Of a stretch of DNA of 64,000 nt, positions 45,157 through 54,979 are shown piece after piece. The DNA is taken from contig NZ_FQXY01000006.1 of the NCBI RefSeq assembly GCF_900130125.1, positions 124,001-188,000 of the forward strand. Reading direction: 5' to 3'. The translations under genes and the position numbers were made by a program. The notes beneath the pieces are model-generated. The model was not told the origin of the DNA. It was given only the letters and a program-made list of their open reading frames with translations, and made no database searches. Source of the DNA: Bacteroides congonensis. Its GTDB lineage: Bacteria > Bacteroidota > Bacteroidia > Bacteroidales > Bacteroidaceae. The number at the start of each line of letters is the position of its first letter. The first letter of the stretch is position 1.

Positions 45157-47985
45157 CTATCCTTTTCTCTTCAACAAATCCGTCGGGCTCTCACCAAACT
45201 GTTCCTTATAACATTTAGTAAAATAAGAAGGAGAACTGAAGCCGACTTCATAACCTATCTCAGAGACAGTCATATCCGATGAAGCAAGCAGGGAAGCCGC
45301 TTTCTTCAGGCGGGCAATCCGAAGTAATTCATTAGGAGAATAGTTAGTCAGAGATTTTATTTTCCGATAAAGCTGTACACGGCTTAATCCCATATCTTTG
45401 CCTAAATCTTCTACGTTCAAATTGGAGTCTCCCATTTTCGCGTCAATCAAGGCTTTGAACTTTTCTACAAAATCCTTGTCCATATCGCAGACATCTTCTT
45501 TTGCCAATGTCTGTCCGTCACCAAAGAATTGTTTCAGGCGACGATGCGAATCTATCAGGTTGCGGACACGTGCCAGTAGCAATTGCGAACTGAAAGGTTT
45601 GGAGATATAAGAATCTGCGCCACCGTCGTATCCTTGGATTCGTTGTTCATCTAAAGAACAGGCTGTCAGAAGGATAACAGGAATATGACATGTTTGTAAT
45701 TCACTTTTCAGTCGGCGGCAACATTCAATGCCGTCAATACCGGGCATCATCACATCGGAGATAATCAGATCCGGAACATATCTCATAGCTTTGCGGATAC
45801 CTTCCGAACCGTCGGCTGCTTCAATGACAGTATAGTCTGTATGAAGTAGTCCATGAACATATGAACGGATATCTGCATTGTCATCAATGATAAGCACGGA
45901 AGTTTTGGAAGGGTCATAACTTTTTCCCGGTTTCTCTTCTTCTCCAATGGATAAAGCGTCATTCAGTGAAGAAGATTCAGAAACAGAAGAAGCGAAAGAA
46001 GCAGAAGATGTCAAAAGGTCTTCCACAGTATGAGTATCACACGTTCGTACCGGTAAATCCACGGTAAAGACAGTTCCTTGCTTTTCATCACTTTCCACTG
46101 ATATAGTTCCACCATGCAACTCAACGAAAGCCTTTACTAATGCCAGCCCTATTCCCGAACCGGCATGGTGCATATCTATTTTATAGAAACGGTCAAAAAT
46201 ACTCCGGATATGTTCTGCGGAAATCATCGAACCGGTGTTGGATACGGTAAAACGAATCCATCGGTTATCCTCTTTTGTCAAGGTAGACAAACGGACGGTA
46301 ACTTTACCATTCTCCGGAGTAAACTTGAAGGCATTGGAGAGAAGATTAAAATAAATGCGTTCCAACTTCTCTACATCTGCCAAGGTACGGAAGTCCGTAT
46401 CCGGCATATTGTCAAAAGAGAAATGAATATGCTTTTTGCGGGCTGCCGCCAGGAAAGACTCATTCCAACCTTCGAAAGAAGAAAGAATATCTACCGGAAC
46501 GGGAGTATATTCCATCTTGCCATTTTCGTATTTACGGAAATCCAATATCTGATTGACCAAACGCAAGAGGATATTTACGTTCCGTTGTATCAGCATCAAC
46601 ATCCGGTGCTGGTCACCACTTAATGTGTTATCGGCCAACAGATGTTCTACCGGGTCGGCAACCAAAGTTAATGGAGTACGGAAATCATGGGAGATGTTCG
46701 TAAAGAAAACAAGTTTGGCGTGAGTGGCTTCTTCCAGTTGATGAGAAAGCTGTATTAATTGGTCACGCTGTTCTTCCAGTTTGTCACGTTGTTCCTCTAA
46801 CTTATCCCGTTGCTCTTCCAGTTTATCGCGCTGCTCTTCCAACTGTCTCTTTTGCTCCGACAATTCTTTATTCAGCCTGTTTTTAGAGCGAAGCGACTTA
46901 TAAACGACTAATAACAACCCCGCCACCAATAAAAGAATGACCAAACCACCATACATGACAACCTGCTGCGTAGCTACACGTGACAGATATCCACCGATAC
47001 GTCCGTTTAAGGTTTCTATCTTCTGGTCCAGTTCTGAGATGTGAGTAGTCTGAAGTTGCATGACGTGTGCGTTTGTACGGTCTACAACAGCGGTATTCAT
47101 CACAGTTTCTCTAGGATAAGGCTTTTTCTCAAGGATATTCATCGCCAACTGCAATACCTTGTCGCCATTGGTAGGATAAATAAAGGTGGCGTCCAACACA
47201 CTATCAAGCACAAGTTCAAGTCCGTTTCCTTTACCCGGCAGAGCGTCAATACCGACAAACATCATTTCCTTTTCCCGTCCCACTTTCTTGGCGGCCTGAT
47301 AAGCTCCCGGAGCTATACGGTCATTATGAGCATATACGGCATCAATCTTCGGATTACGACGGAGCATACTATCCATTTCCACTTCTGCCGGGCCACGCTC
47401 CCAGGCAGCATCCGCCTTGTCAATCAGTTTGACGTCCGGGAAGTTACTGATGGCAGCCATAAAGCCCTGATGCCGTTCCATAGCAGGAGTCGAGCCACCT
47501 AAGCCGGTAAGCTCCACCACATTTCCTTTTCCTTTCAGGCTGGATGCAATGTAGTTTCCCACCGCACGGCCTATTTCATAATTATCAGCACCGATATATG
47601 CAGTATATTTATCAGAAAGAATCTTCCGGTCTACCAAAACGACGGGGATTCCCTTTTGATAGACTTCTTCCACTATCGGAGTCATGGGAGCTGCCTCGTT
47701 GGCAGAGATTATCAGTAAATCAACCCCTTTGTCAATAAAATAATGAATATCTTCCGCCTGCCGGCGATTATCATCTCCGGCAGAACGTATTTCGACCGAT
47801 ACCCCGTCATAGAACATCGCTTCACGGAGAATTTCATCATTCATCTTGTGCCGCCACGAATCATCACTACATTGAGCCACCCCAATACGGAAACGGGGAG
47901 CATCCTGCCGACAGGCAACCATTCCTAAAAGACAAAACAATATCACTATCCATTTCGTATATTTCATCGCCTTAATTGTTTTCAT
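45157..47985 (-). CDS. Hybrid two-component system with periplasmic sugar-binding domain (fructan locus regulator)
   Basis: 942 residues from MKTIKAMKYTKWIVILFCLL. A LacI-type periplasmic-binding domain occupies about 35-300 (FRIGVAQCSDDSWRHKMNDE, VVLVDRKI, YAHNDRIAPGAYQAAK); a membrane span is near 335-355. A coiled coil of four exact heptads (EEQRDKL) follows. Then come the histidine kinase (NISHDFRTPLTLV, His near 433), receiver (IISDVMMPGIDG, Asp near 744) and C-terminal AraC domain. The matching B. thetaiotaomicron regulator (BT1754 as I recall it) binds fructose. Translation starts inside the stop codon of the preceding gene (ATGA, 47982-47985), so regulator and macroglobulin-like protein are made together. 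This start is preferred to the frame opening at 48012 for that reason. Confidence 0.94.
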   Translation of the reverse strand: MKTIKAMKYTKWIVILFCLLGMVACRQDAPRFRIGVAQCSDDSWRHKMNDEILREAMFYDGVSVEIRSAGDDNRRQAEDIHYFIDKGVDLLIISANEAAPMTPIVEEVYQKGIPVVLVDRKILSDKYTAYIGADNYEIGRAVGNYIASSLKGKGNVVELTGLGGSTPAMERHQGFMAAISNFPDVKLIDKADAAWERGPAEVEMDSMLRRNPKIDAVYAHNDRIAPGAYQAAKKVGREKEMMFVGIDALPGKGNGLELVLDSVLDATFIYPTNGDKVLQLAMNILEKKPYPRETVMNTAVVDRTNAHVMQLQTTHISELDQKIETLNGRIGGYLSRVATQQVVMYGGLVILLLVAGLLLVVYKSLRSKNRLNKELSEQKRQLEEQRDKLEEQRDKLEEQRDKLEEQRDQLIQLSHQLEEATHAKLVFFTNISHDFRTPLTLVADPVEHLLADNTLSGDQHRMLMLIQRNVNILLRLVNQILDFRKYENGKMEYTPVPVDILSSFEGWNESFLAAARKKHIHFSFDNMPDTDFRTLADVEKLERIYFNLLSNAFKFTPENGKVTVRLSTLTKEDNRWIRFTVSNTGSMISAEHIRSIFDRFYKIDMHHAGSGIGLALVKAFVELHGGTISVESDEKQGTVFTVDLPVRTCDTHTVEDLLTSSASFASSVSESSSLNDALSIGEEEKPGKSYDPSKTSVLIIDDNADIRSYVHGLLHTDYTVIEAADGSEGIRKAMRYVPDLIISDVMMPGIDGIECCRRLKSELQTCHIPVILLTACSLDEQRIQGYDGGADSYISKPFSSQLLLARVRNLIDSHRRLKQFFGDGQTLAKEDVCDMDKDFVEKFKALIDAKMGDSNLNVEDLGKDMGLSRVQLYRKIKSLTNYSPNELLRIARLKKAASLLASSDMTVSEIGYEVGFSSPSYFTKCYKEQFGESPTDLLKRKG

Positions 47986-50900
47986 TCTTTCGTATTTCTT
48001 TCTGTAATCCAAATTCTTTTCCCTTCGTTATTAGCATTCACTACCGGGAAGTACATCAATTCCACTTTCGCAGGATTCAGTGTATATTTACCGGTAAACC
48101 GTGGAAGCAGAGGAATCGTAAACCTATAAGTACCTATCGGTAATTTTTCGCTAAAGATAACGGTTTTCTCCTTAAAATATTCACGATACACTTCGCCACC
48201 GGAAAAATTAACAGGTTTTGAAGCATAGCTGCAACCTGCCGGGATAGGAACTTCGAGCATTACATACTGTGCTCCTTCCTGTTTCACCTGCAAGGTAACC
48301 GTCAGCGTGACAGGCATACCCGCCACTAAGGAGTCCGTCCCCAAAGTCGATTCTACCTTGAATGAATCGCTTTCACGAGCGTCCATTACACGCTTCGTCG
48401 AATAGACACTATACAATAAAGGTTCTTTTCCTGTTTTTGAAATAAGCAGACTCTCTCCTGCTGTCAGCCGGGCTTGATAAGGAAATTCCGTAATTCGTTT
48501 GTTGTCCTTACTGCTCACGGATACAGTCGTCCCCGTTGTGCCTTTCGATTCTTTTAATATATCAGTGAGGATGGTTGCCACGGCAGAAGAAGCTTGATAA
48601 GTATTCCAACCACGGTCTTTAGTCCGCAGAATGTATAGTTGCATCTTGTCTTTCAGCTTATATAAGGAAGAATCATTCTTGATAATCCGGTAAGCAATCA
48701 GAGTATTTATCATTTTATTTCCTTCCCAAGACCAGAAAGAAGTACGCCGCCCGTCATCACAATAAACACCGCCCAATATATCTCTTTTCAAATAATGATT
48801 CACACTATCGCCTACATTTACTGAATCCACTTGCTGTTTGATTTCCCAAAGAAGCAGCTTTTCTTTCAGATACGAGCGAGGACGGTAATCCTTATATCTG
48901 TTTGCCAGTGAATCCTCCTTCTGTTCCTGTTGCCGGACAAACGGTTGCAACAATTTGACAGCAGAAGAATAATCCGCCCGAACTCCCCATTCATACAATG
49001 CATGAAGTATTTCTATATCATCCAGTTTCATCCCCCGATAAGGACGCACATGGGTATAATTTATTTCCAATCCGTTCAGGTTCAAGTCTACTGTATAGCC
49101 TGCATCTTTCGCTAATTTCAAAGCCCGCAGGATATGTGCCGACATCCAGTAAGAAGTATTTTCCATATTTCCCCACCACGACCATAGCTTCTGCTTATTC
49201 TGATTGTTCACCAACTTGCGGACAATAGATTTGATTGCCTTATCCGTTTCTTCCGGTTTGCCCTTATTTTGCATCAACTTTTGATAGGCCAACAAACCTA
49301 TTAATTTGGATGCCAGTTGCTCATTACATAAATATTTGTATCCGTTCAGGTAATTCACCGATTCTTTATAAACATCCAGTTGGTTGTCCATGATACTAAC
49401 CGTGACCTCTTCATCCTTGCCGGATTGTACTTTGACCGTTTTCGTATCGGATAAGATACTTAACGTACCTTCAGCCTGTTCCGTACCTTGCGGTAATACA
49501 GGAATTGTATATTCTTCCCCATCCTTATATCCATCGTCACGAGTGAAAAGATAACTCATTGTCACACTATCGGTATTCGCGACCTGCATCGGCAACGTTT
49601 CATGAAATCCTTGCGTCAGATTTACTTCACGCTCCGTCCTGGCATCCCCATCAACACAGAACTGCACGTTTCCTTTTATCTGCTGCCCTTCCAAATAATT
49701 ACGAATCATTCCGACCAATGCACTTTGGTCTCCATCTATCAGGAAACGGGGAGTTTTCAGTTCCGCCATCAACGGCTTGTAGGAGCGGACGGAACGGCGG
49801 AAAGTGCCCGTCTGCAAACGTCGGTTCATAGCATAGACCACCGCTTCCCATTTCGTCATATTATCTGGGAAAGTCGTCTCAAACCGGACTGTTCCGGTTT
49901 TATCCGTCAACAAGCGGGGTTGCCAGAAAGCTACATCCGAGAAGTTCCGGCGCAATCCGCTTAATTGCATCAACTCATTATAGATTTGACCGGCATCCAC
50001 TTCGTCCTTAGTTTCTTTATCCTGTTCTTCCAGTTTCTCTAAAGGCGCGGAAGCCGGGGTAGAAGAATCCGCCGAAAGTCCGGCAACAGCTCCCGTCAAC
50101 GAACGCCTGACACTTATTCCATATCCAACAACTACCACTTCTTCCAACGCCTGACTATCTTCTTCTAACGTAATCATCAGATTCATGCCGGGAGTTGCCA
50201 TTATTTCCTGTGATTTAAACCCGATATAACTAATCTGAAGCAAATCTCCGCTCCTGTCACAATCCATTTCAAAATATCCGTCCACATTAGTTATCGTCCC
50301 TTCCATCGTTCCTTTCACCAACACACTGCATCCTATCAATCCTTCTCCCGTAGAATCAACGACATACCCGCAAATCTTTCCTCCATAATGGCGAACATAC
50401 TGCGTTATCCTCATCGTTTTGCCAAAAGACGGATTCGTTCCGATAAAACCGGCTTCTCCTCCCGCCAAAAGCCATTTGGCAGATAAAGAATCACATTCAT
50501 GCAATGACAGAGATTCCATATTAACGTCCATATAAGTATAAGGACTTATCCGCAAACTGTCCCGCTTCAGATACTTCCCATTCCTATAAAGGAGAATAGC
50601 ATCATAGATGCCCGCAGGAAGTTTTGAATATATCCTGCTTTTCCGCACCAGTGTATCCGGGTAGTGCATTTCCCCGGTAGCACAATCCCTGAAGAACAAG
50701 TTCGCCACTCCGGTAGAATCCTTTTCTTCGGGAAGACGGAAGTTCAACTTCTTGTCCGGCAAAGAAAAATAAATCCGGGAAGGATGCCAACTGATTCCTT
50801 TCTTATGTTCTTCCACTAGCTTACGGAATCTTTCCGGCGACAAGTGGGAATCGTCCAAAGTGGAAATCTTAGCCACAGATGAAAAGTATAAACGGCGCGG

Positions 50901-53558
50901 ACACAGCTCGTCATCCTTATACTTATAGACTACATTCCCCTCAAACTCATAAGAGAAACCGCCTTCATGCCGGTAGAGTACGCCATTCATATATTTCCAA
51001 AGTCCCGGCTCTACCGGCCCTGCCAATATATTCTTCTTATAACGCGGCAATCCCTGAAGTGAAACAGGAAACAAATCTCCCTTATGTTCAAGGGAAGTAT
51101 ATCCCCACCCTTCCGCTACGGGAAGCCGGCAAAGATACCGTTCATATCGTTTTTTCTCTTCCGGGGTAAACTTATACTCATAATATTTCCCCTTCTTATG
51201 TCTTAGCCAAACCATTGATACGCCTTGCGGCAACTGATTCATATCAAAACTTAGTATCGTTTTCTTGCCCCGTTCAAAGGCCAAAGAGTCAATAATAAAA
51301 GCTCGGTCATGCATCCGTAAAGTTATCTTCTGCTTTCCCTGCGGATGAAGCACAGGAAAAGAATACTCTTTCGGTTGCTCTGTCCACGAGAAATAGCAGG
51401 GAACATCGTCCTGCTCAATCACATAAATATTCACCGCTTCCCCGTTCAGCATCACATAAGGAGCAAACTGGGTAGTTCCATCCGACGTGTCCGCCGTCTG
51501 CCTGAACAGCTTTCCCGAAGGATAGGCAAACTGATAATAAAGCAACTTTTCCAAATGAAGCAACTGGTTCCAACGTTGATAATCCAACTTGCCGGTATGC
51601 AGATATTCTTTTTGCTGCATCGAATAAGAAGCACGCTGCTCACGCGGACGGGGAGCGCTGCCATAATAAGGCAAATCGGGTACATAATAATTTAATTGAC
51701 TATTCACAGCAAAAGCCGTCAAGTCCACATTGGCGACCGGATGTCCCTGGATATTCGTTACATTTAGTTTTGTGGTTACTTTCTGTCCGGGATACACACG
51801 TTCGGGCAAATCGGATTCAATCAACAAGCGTTCGGAAGGAGATGTGTACGAGCGTTTCAGCATACATTCCTTATCTCCCATAAAATAGAATATCTCCACG
51901 TAATAGACAGAAGACGGGTCAACTTCACCGGAGCGATATTCCATCTCTTTCCCCGAACCTTTTTGCAATAACCGGTTGCCTTGATATACATACCAAGAAA
52001 GTTCCAGTTGCAGAGGATTGGAAAGAGAGACGCAGAACGAGTCCTTTTCTATGCCACCGTTCAATTTCAGTCTGGAATCCAGTCTGTCGGCAGTAATGAC
52101 TGTTTCATAATCCGCTTCAGGGATTTTAAACCGATAGTCGGAAACAGACTGGTTGAATGGTTCCCGATAAGGCAAACGGATTTTCTTTACTTCTTTCTTA
52201 TCTCCATAAACCAGTTCCGCCGCTACCGGACGTTCCACGCCCAGGTCGAAGAATGAGAAAGTAATGGTATCCGCCTGCGTCGTATATTGTATATCATGGT
52301 TGCAATGATAAAAGGTTGCCTTGTCGTACTGTTCCAACCGGTTATTATCGGCAGTCAGCAACACGGCATTTACACTATAAAAGCAGTCGGAAGCGCCGAA
52401 TATTTTAGAAGGAATATCTACCGAGGCTTTTCCTGAGACATCCAGTTCCGCCTGTACAGACATCAACGTATCCGGCAAAGAGAGGATTTCCGTATAAGAT
52501 TTCAACACTTGCTGCCTGTTGATGGTAACTTCCACATTCACTTCCCGCAGAGGAAGTCCGTTGGCATCCGTGGCACTAATATCTATCCGGTTGCTCTGTG
52601 GAGCATACTGCACATTCGAAGCCAACTTGACAAGCAACTTATTCCCGTTCAGCTCATAATCCTCGTATCTGAACCCCGTAGAACTGACAATACGCCCCCG
52701 CTTGTCACGAAGCTGCATGACATACATTTGGTCTAACTTCAGATTCAATGAATCGTCCAACTGAAATTCTCCTGCATATCCCCCCGGATGATAAGGAGTG
52801 ACAGGCATTATCTTCTTATAGTCGCGTCCGGAAGAACCGGTACGCATCCATAAAGAAAGTTCCTGTTTCAAAGGTCGTTTATGCTCCGAAAGAGCATAAG
52901 ATTTAAAGCGAACCGTCTCGCCCGGTTTATATTTATTCTTATCCGTAATCAGATAACTATAAAATTCCGGGCCGCTTTGTTGCCCATAATCATTCCGATA
53001 CCAAGGCGAAACAAGATGTTTGCGCAAATCAAATACTGCCCTGAACTTGTCTAACTCCACCGTCAGGATATGTTGTTCTTTCTGCGACCAGTTATCATCC
53101 GTATATGTCTGGCTGTCTTTATCGTAATATACCGCCCTGCCGCCAACACGTACTTTAGCATCTTTTCTGATTGTTCCTTCGGCATCAACCACTTGAAGGG
53201 TCAGTACCCCATACTCTTTGAACAGAAAAACATGAAAAGGAATCACCGGAGCATACCGGTAATGAACTTCATTCCGTTCTACATCCGCCAACAGGAAATG
53301 CCCTTTGGCGGGAAGATCAGTCCATGTTTTGGTAAAACGGGCAAATGGCGTTTGTTGTATTCTGTCCCAATCCTTACGTCCGAGTTTACCTTTGAGAAGT
53401 TTCAAAGCATCTTTATTGGTCAGTTCGAAAACAACCGTTTCGGGAGAAGCGTCGCTTCCAAGCATCGGTTGTCCGAAAGTCCGTCCCGAAAAAAGTAATA
53501 ATACCAGTAGTAACAGGCTTTTTATCTGAAATTGTGGGGTGCTCATAGTATTCTGCAT
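47982..53558 (-). CDS. Alpha-2-macroglobulin family protein with embedded SusC-type regulatory domain
   Basis: 1858 residues; signal peptide within SLLLLVLLLFSGRTFGQ. Beta-sandwich MG domains fill the N-terminal part (YLITDKNKYKPGETVRFKSY, the MG2 signature, near 210). Around 1060-1160 a carboxypeptidase-like regulatory domain is inserted (GKICGYVVDSTGEGLIGCSV, NVDGYFEMDC, YIGFKSQEI), continuing into EEVVVVGYGISVRRSLTGAV, which is a SusC TonB box and plug start. The A2M domain (ARFETTFPDNMTKW-type segment, FPDNMTKWEAVVYAM) follows. A thioester-type motif CNEQ lies at about 1411, followed by an alpha-toroid and a receptor-binding-like end. Family members trap proteases. Why this one carries a transporter's N-terminal module is unexplained. 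It is upstream of and coupled to the HTCS. An alternative start is Met5 (53546). Confidence 0.88.
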   Translation of the reverse strand: MQNTMSTPQFQIKSLLLLVLLLFSGRTFGQPMLGSDASPETVVFELTNKDALKLLKGKLGRKDWDRIQQTPFARFTKTWTDLPAKGHFLLADVERNEVHYRYAPVIPFHVFLFKEYGVLTLQVVDAEGTIRKDAKVRVGGRAVYYDKDSQTYTDDNWSQKEQHILTVELDKFRAVFDLRKHLVSPWYRNDYGQQSGPEFYSYLITDKNKYKPGETVRFKSYALSEHKRPLKQELSLWMRTGSSGRDYKKIMPVTPYHPGGYAGEFQLDDSLNLKLDQMYVMQLRDKRGRIVSSTGFRYEDYELNGNKLLVKLASNVQYAPQSNRIDISATDANGLPLREVNVEVTINRQQVLKSYTEILSLPDTLMSVQAELDVSGKASVDIPSKIFGASDCFYSVNAVLLTADNNRLEQYDKATFYHCNHDIQYTTQADTITFSFFDLGVERPVAAELVYGDKKEVKKIRLPYREPFNQSVSDYRFKIPEADYETVITADRLDSRLKLNGGIEKDSFCVSLSNPLQLELSWYVYQGNRLLQKGSGKEMEYRSGEVDPSSVYYVEIFYFMGDKECMLKRSYTSPSERLLIESDLPERVYPGQKVTTKLNVTNIQGHPVANVDLTAFAVNSQLNYYVPDLPYYGSAPRPREQRASYSMQQKEYLHTGKLDYQRWNQLLHLEKLLYYQFAYPSGKLFRQTADTSDGTTQFAPYVMLNGEAVNIYVIEQDDVPCYFSWTEQPKEYSFPVLHPQGKQKITLRMHDRAFIIDSLAFERGKKTILSFDMNQLPQGVSMVWLRHKKGKYYEYKFTPEEKKRYERYLCRLPVAEGWGYTSLEHKGDLFPVSLQGLPRYKKNILAGPVEPGLWKYMNGVLYRHEGGFSYEFEGNVVYKYKDDELCPRRLYFSSVAKISTLDDSHLSPERFRKLVEEHKKGISWHPSRIYFSLPDKKLNFRLPEEKDSTGVANLFFRDCATGEMHYPDTLVRKSRIYSKLPAGIYDAILLYRNGKYLKRDSLRISPYTYMDVNMESLSLHECDSLSAKWLLAGGEAGFIGTNPSFGKTMRITQYVRHYGGKICGYVVDSTGEGLIGCSVLVKGTMEGTITNVDGYFEMDCDRSGDLLQISYIGFKSQEIMATPGMNLMITLEEDSQALEEVVVVGYGISVRRSLTGAVAGLSADSSTPASAPLEKLEEQDKETKDEVDAGQIYNELMQLSGLRRNFSDVAFWQPRLLTDKTGTVRFETTFPDNMTKWEAVVYAMNRRLQTGTFRRSVRSYKPLMAELKTPRFLIDGDQSALVGMIRNYLEGQQIKGNVQFCVDGDARTEREVNLTQGFHETLPMQVANTDSVTMSYLFTRDDGYKDGEEYTIPVLPQGTEQAEGTLSILSDTKTVKVQSGKDEEVTVSIMDNQLDVYKESVNYLNGYKYLCNEQLASKLIGLLAYQKLMQNKGKPEETDKAIKSIVRKLVNNQNKQKLWSWWGNMENTSYWMSAHILRALKLAKDAGYTVDLNLNGLEINYTHVRPYRGMKLDDIEILHALYEWGVRADYSSAVKLLQPFVRQQEQKEDSLANRYKDYRPRSYLKEKLLLWEIKQQVDSVNVGDSVNHYLKRDILGGVYCDDGRRTSFWSWEGNKMINTLIAYRIIKNDSSLYKLKDKMQLYILRTKDRGWNTYQASSAVATILTDILKESKGTTGTTVSVSSKDNKRITEFPYQARLTAGESLLISKTGKEPLLYSVYSTKRVMDARESDSFKVESTLGTDSLVAGMPVTLTVTLQVKQEGAQYVMLEVPIPAGCSYASKPVNFSGGEVYREYFKEKTVIFSEKLPIGTYRFTIPLLPRFTGKYTLNPAKVELMYFPVVNANNEGKRIWITERNTKE

Positions 53559-53744
53559 TAATTCAGAACAAAAATAAAAATAAATACGCGAGTTCGCTAA
53601 TAATCACTCGATTATTCTACTAATTACCCTTCTGACAGAAAGCGGAACGACTACAAATATTTGGCGGGAAATTATTAACAAAAGTGTAAAGCATAAACAA
53701 AACGCTTAATCAATGTTATAAAACATCTCTTTTTATTTGGATTA

Positions 53745-53775
53745 TTTGCAGATTTCACAGAAGTCCGTATCTTTG
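53745..53775 (+). promoter_or_regulatory. Bacteroides-type promoter of a predicted small RNA
   Basis: TTTG (53745-53748), 19 bp, TATCTTTG (53768-53775): an exact match to the primary promoter consensus, in a gap without any coding frame in this direction. Predicted transcription start near 53783. Confidence 0.8.
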
Positions 53776-53782
53776 CAATGTA

Positions 53783-53843
53783 TTTTTCATAGTATTAGAT
53801 TTAAGGTTAACAAAGGTTGGAGCAAGGCGTTGCTCCTTTTTTT
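53783..53843 (+). ncRNA. Predicted small RNA of about 61 nt
   Basis: A consensus promoter (53745-53775) and a strong terminator (53819-53843) are only about 45 bp apart, leaving a transcript of roughly 61 nt with no ORF. The 5' part (CATAGTATTAGATTTAAGG and GTTAACAAAGGTTGG) is, from memory, a segment that recurs next to different terminator hairpins in Bacteroides genomes; it may belong to the paralogous Bacteroides sRNA family called FopS. That assignment is recollection, not a search result. It lies in the 335-bp gap between the convergent-facing end of the BRO gene and the start of the macroglobulin-like gene. The rest of that gap shows only an AT-rich stretch and a -7-like box (TATTTTTG, minus, 53569-53576). 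Confidence 0.7.
53819..53843 (+). terminator. Intrinsic terminator of the predicted small RNA
   Basis: GGAGCAA (53819-53825) pairs perfectly with TTGCTCC (53830-53836) around a GGCG tetraloop, followed by seven T (53837-53843). Confidence 0.9.
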
Positions 53844-53893
53844 ATGCCTGTACGTCTCATTACCAGCTCAGCCTTTTAGTAAAGGAAAAGCAG

Positions 53894-54742
53894 TTATTCA
53901 TCGCCTTGTTCTATGTCATCCGGTAATAAATAATCATTCGCTTTAGCTGAAGATATGACAGGACGTCCTAATTGTGATTCCAGTTGCATTCTTGCAGCCT
54001 TGGCTACACTACCACCACTTTTGGCAACCTTGGCGTTCTGATTGAATCCCTTGGGGTTCTTCTGTTTCGAGATTTCTGCCGTTGAAGCTTCAGCAAGAGT
54101 ATTAAGTGCCAACTCAAGATTCGTCATGTTATCGCGGAGATTCTCTTTCTTCAATCCTTTGAATTGCTTGTATTCCTTAGTTGTTCTTCCACTCCATTCC
54201 TGAGTAATGATATCCGTTAATGAAGCATATTGAGTACCGTTGATTCCATTGCGTTGCCATTCATCCGTTAGCTCCTTACGGACTTCCATACTCTTGATTC
54301 GCTGATTAATCCAATTATCCGAATAGCCCAAACGTTTATAATCCATCATTGCTTGATTAATGGACAGTTCCGGGTCTTGCAGTTGGTCTATACGCTCGCT
54401 GGCTACTTGTGCCATCCATTGTTTGAAAGGCTCTGCTTTGGGTGAAGGAATAGATTGGATAAGACGGAAAAGTTGCTCCGTATCTGCTACATCTGTCAAT
54501 CTCATTTTACCGTCAGCAGCTTGCATTTTCAACTGGTTACAATTTGTAACCGTTTCATTACCCTCTTTTGAAAGCCTGTTTTTCAATACTTTCCAGTAAT
54601 TCCTTGCAGCTTGATAATCTACACTATCAGTTAGCACCGCCACCACATCTACTATGGAAAAATACCACTTTTCCTGTTCGTCATCCCATACCGTACGAAC
54701 TTTCTTGTCCTGAAACAACTTTAATGCTTCTCTTTTTGTCAT
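53894..54742 (-). CDS. BRO-N domain protein (phage antirepressor-like)
   Basis: 282 residues from MTKREALKLFQDKKVRTVWD. The N-terminal 110 residues fit the BRO-N domain: KWYFSIVDVVAVLTDSVDYQ, ARNYWKVLKNRLSKEG, MRLTDVADTEQLFRLIQSIP. Then comes PKAEPFKQWMAQVASERIDQ, and a long helical tail (GYSDNWINQRIKSMEVRKEL) with a basic, Asn-rich end. BRO-N proteins are DNA-binding and occur in phages and as stand-alone host genes; in Bacteroides this stand-alone form is common. A -7-like box (TACTTTTG, minus, 54829-54836) precedes it. Its role next to the fructan locus is unknown. Confidence 0.8.
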   Translation of the reverse strand: MTKREALKLFQDKKVRTVWDDEQEKWYFSIVDVVAVLTDSVDYQAARNYWKVLKNRLSKEGNETVTNCNQLKMQAADGKMRLTDVADTEQLFRLIQSIPSPKAEPFKQWMAQVASERIDQLQDPELSINQAMMDYKRLGYSDNWINQRIKSMEVRKELTDEWQRNGINGTQYASLTDIITQEWSGRTTKEYKQFKGLKKENLRDNMTNLELALNTLAEASTAEISKQKNPKGFNQNAKVAKSGGSVAKAARMQLESQLGRPVISSAKANDYLLPDDIEQGDE

Positions 54743-54979
54743 TGCTATTCTATTTTTTTATTCACATTATTAATAGCTCTCTCCACCAATCGTAATCGGA
54801 ACAAGCAAAGCGGGTTATTAAGTTTATGCAAAAGTAGGTATTTTATGACACAACCTACGAAGAAACATTCTTTAAAAAACAAGATAATTTTCAACGGAAG
54901 AAGGAAAATAATTATAAAAAGAGTAAGAACATATCTCCTGATTTAAGATATACCCCTACCCTTATATTCTAAAGACAAT

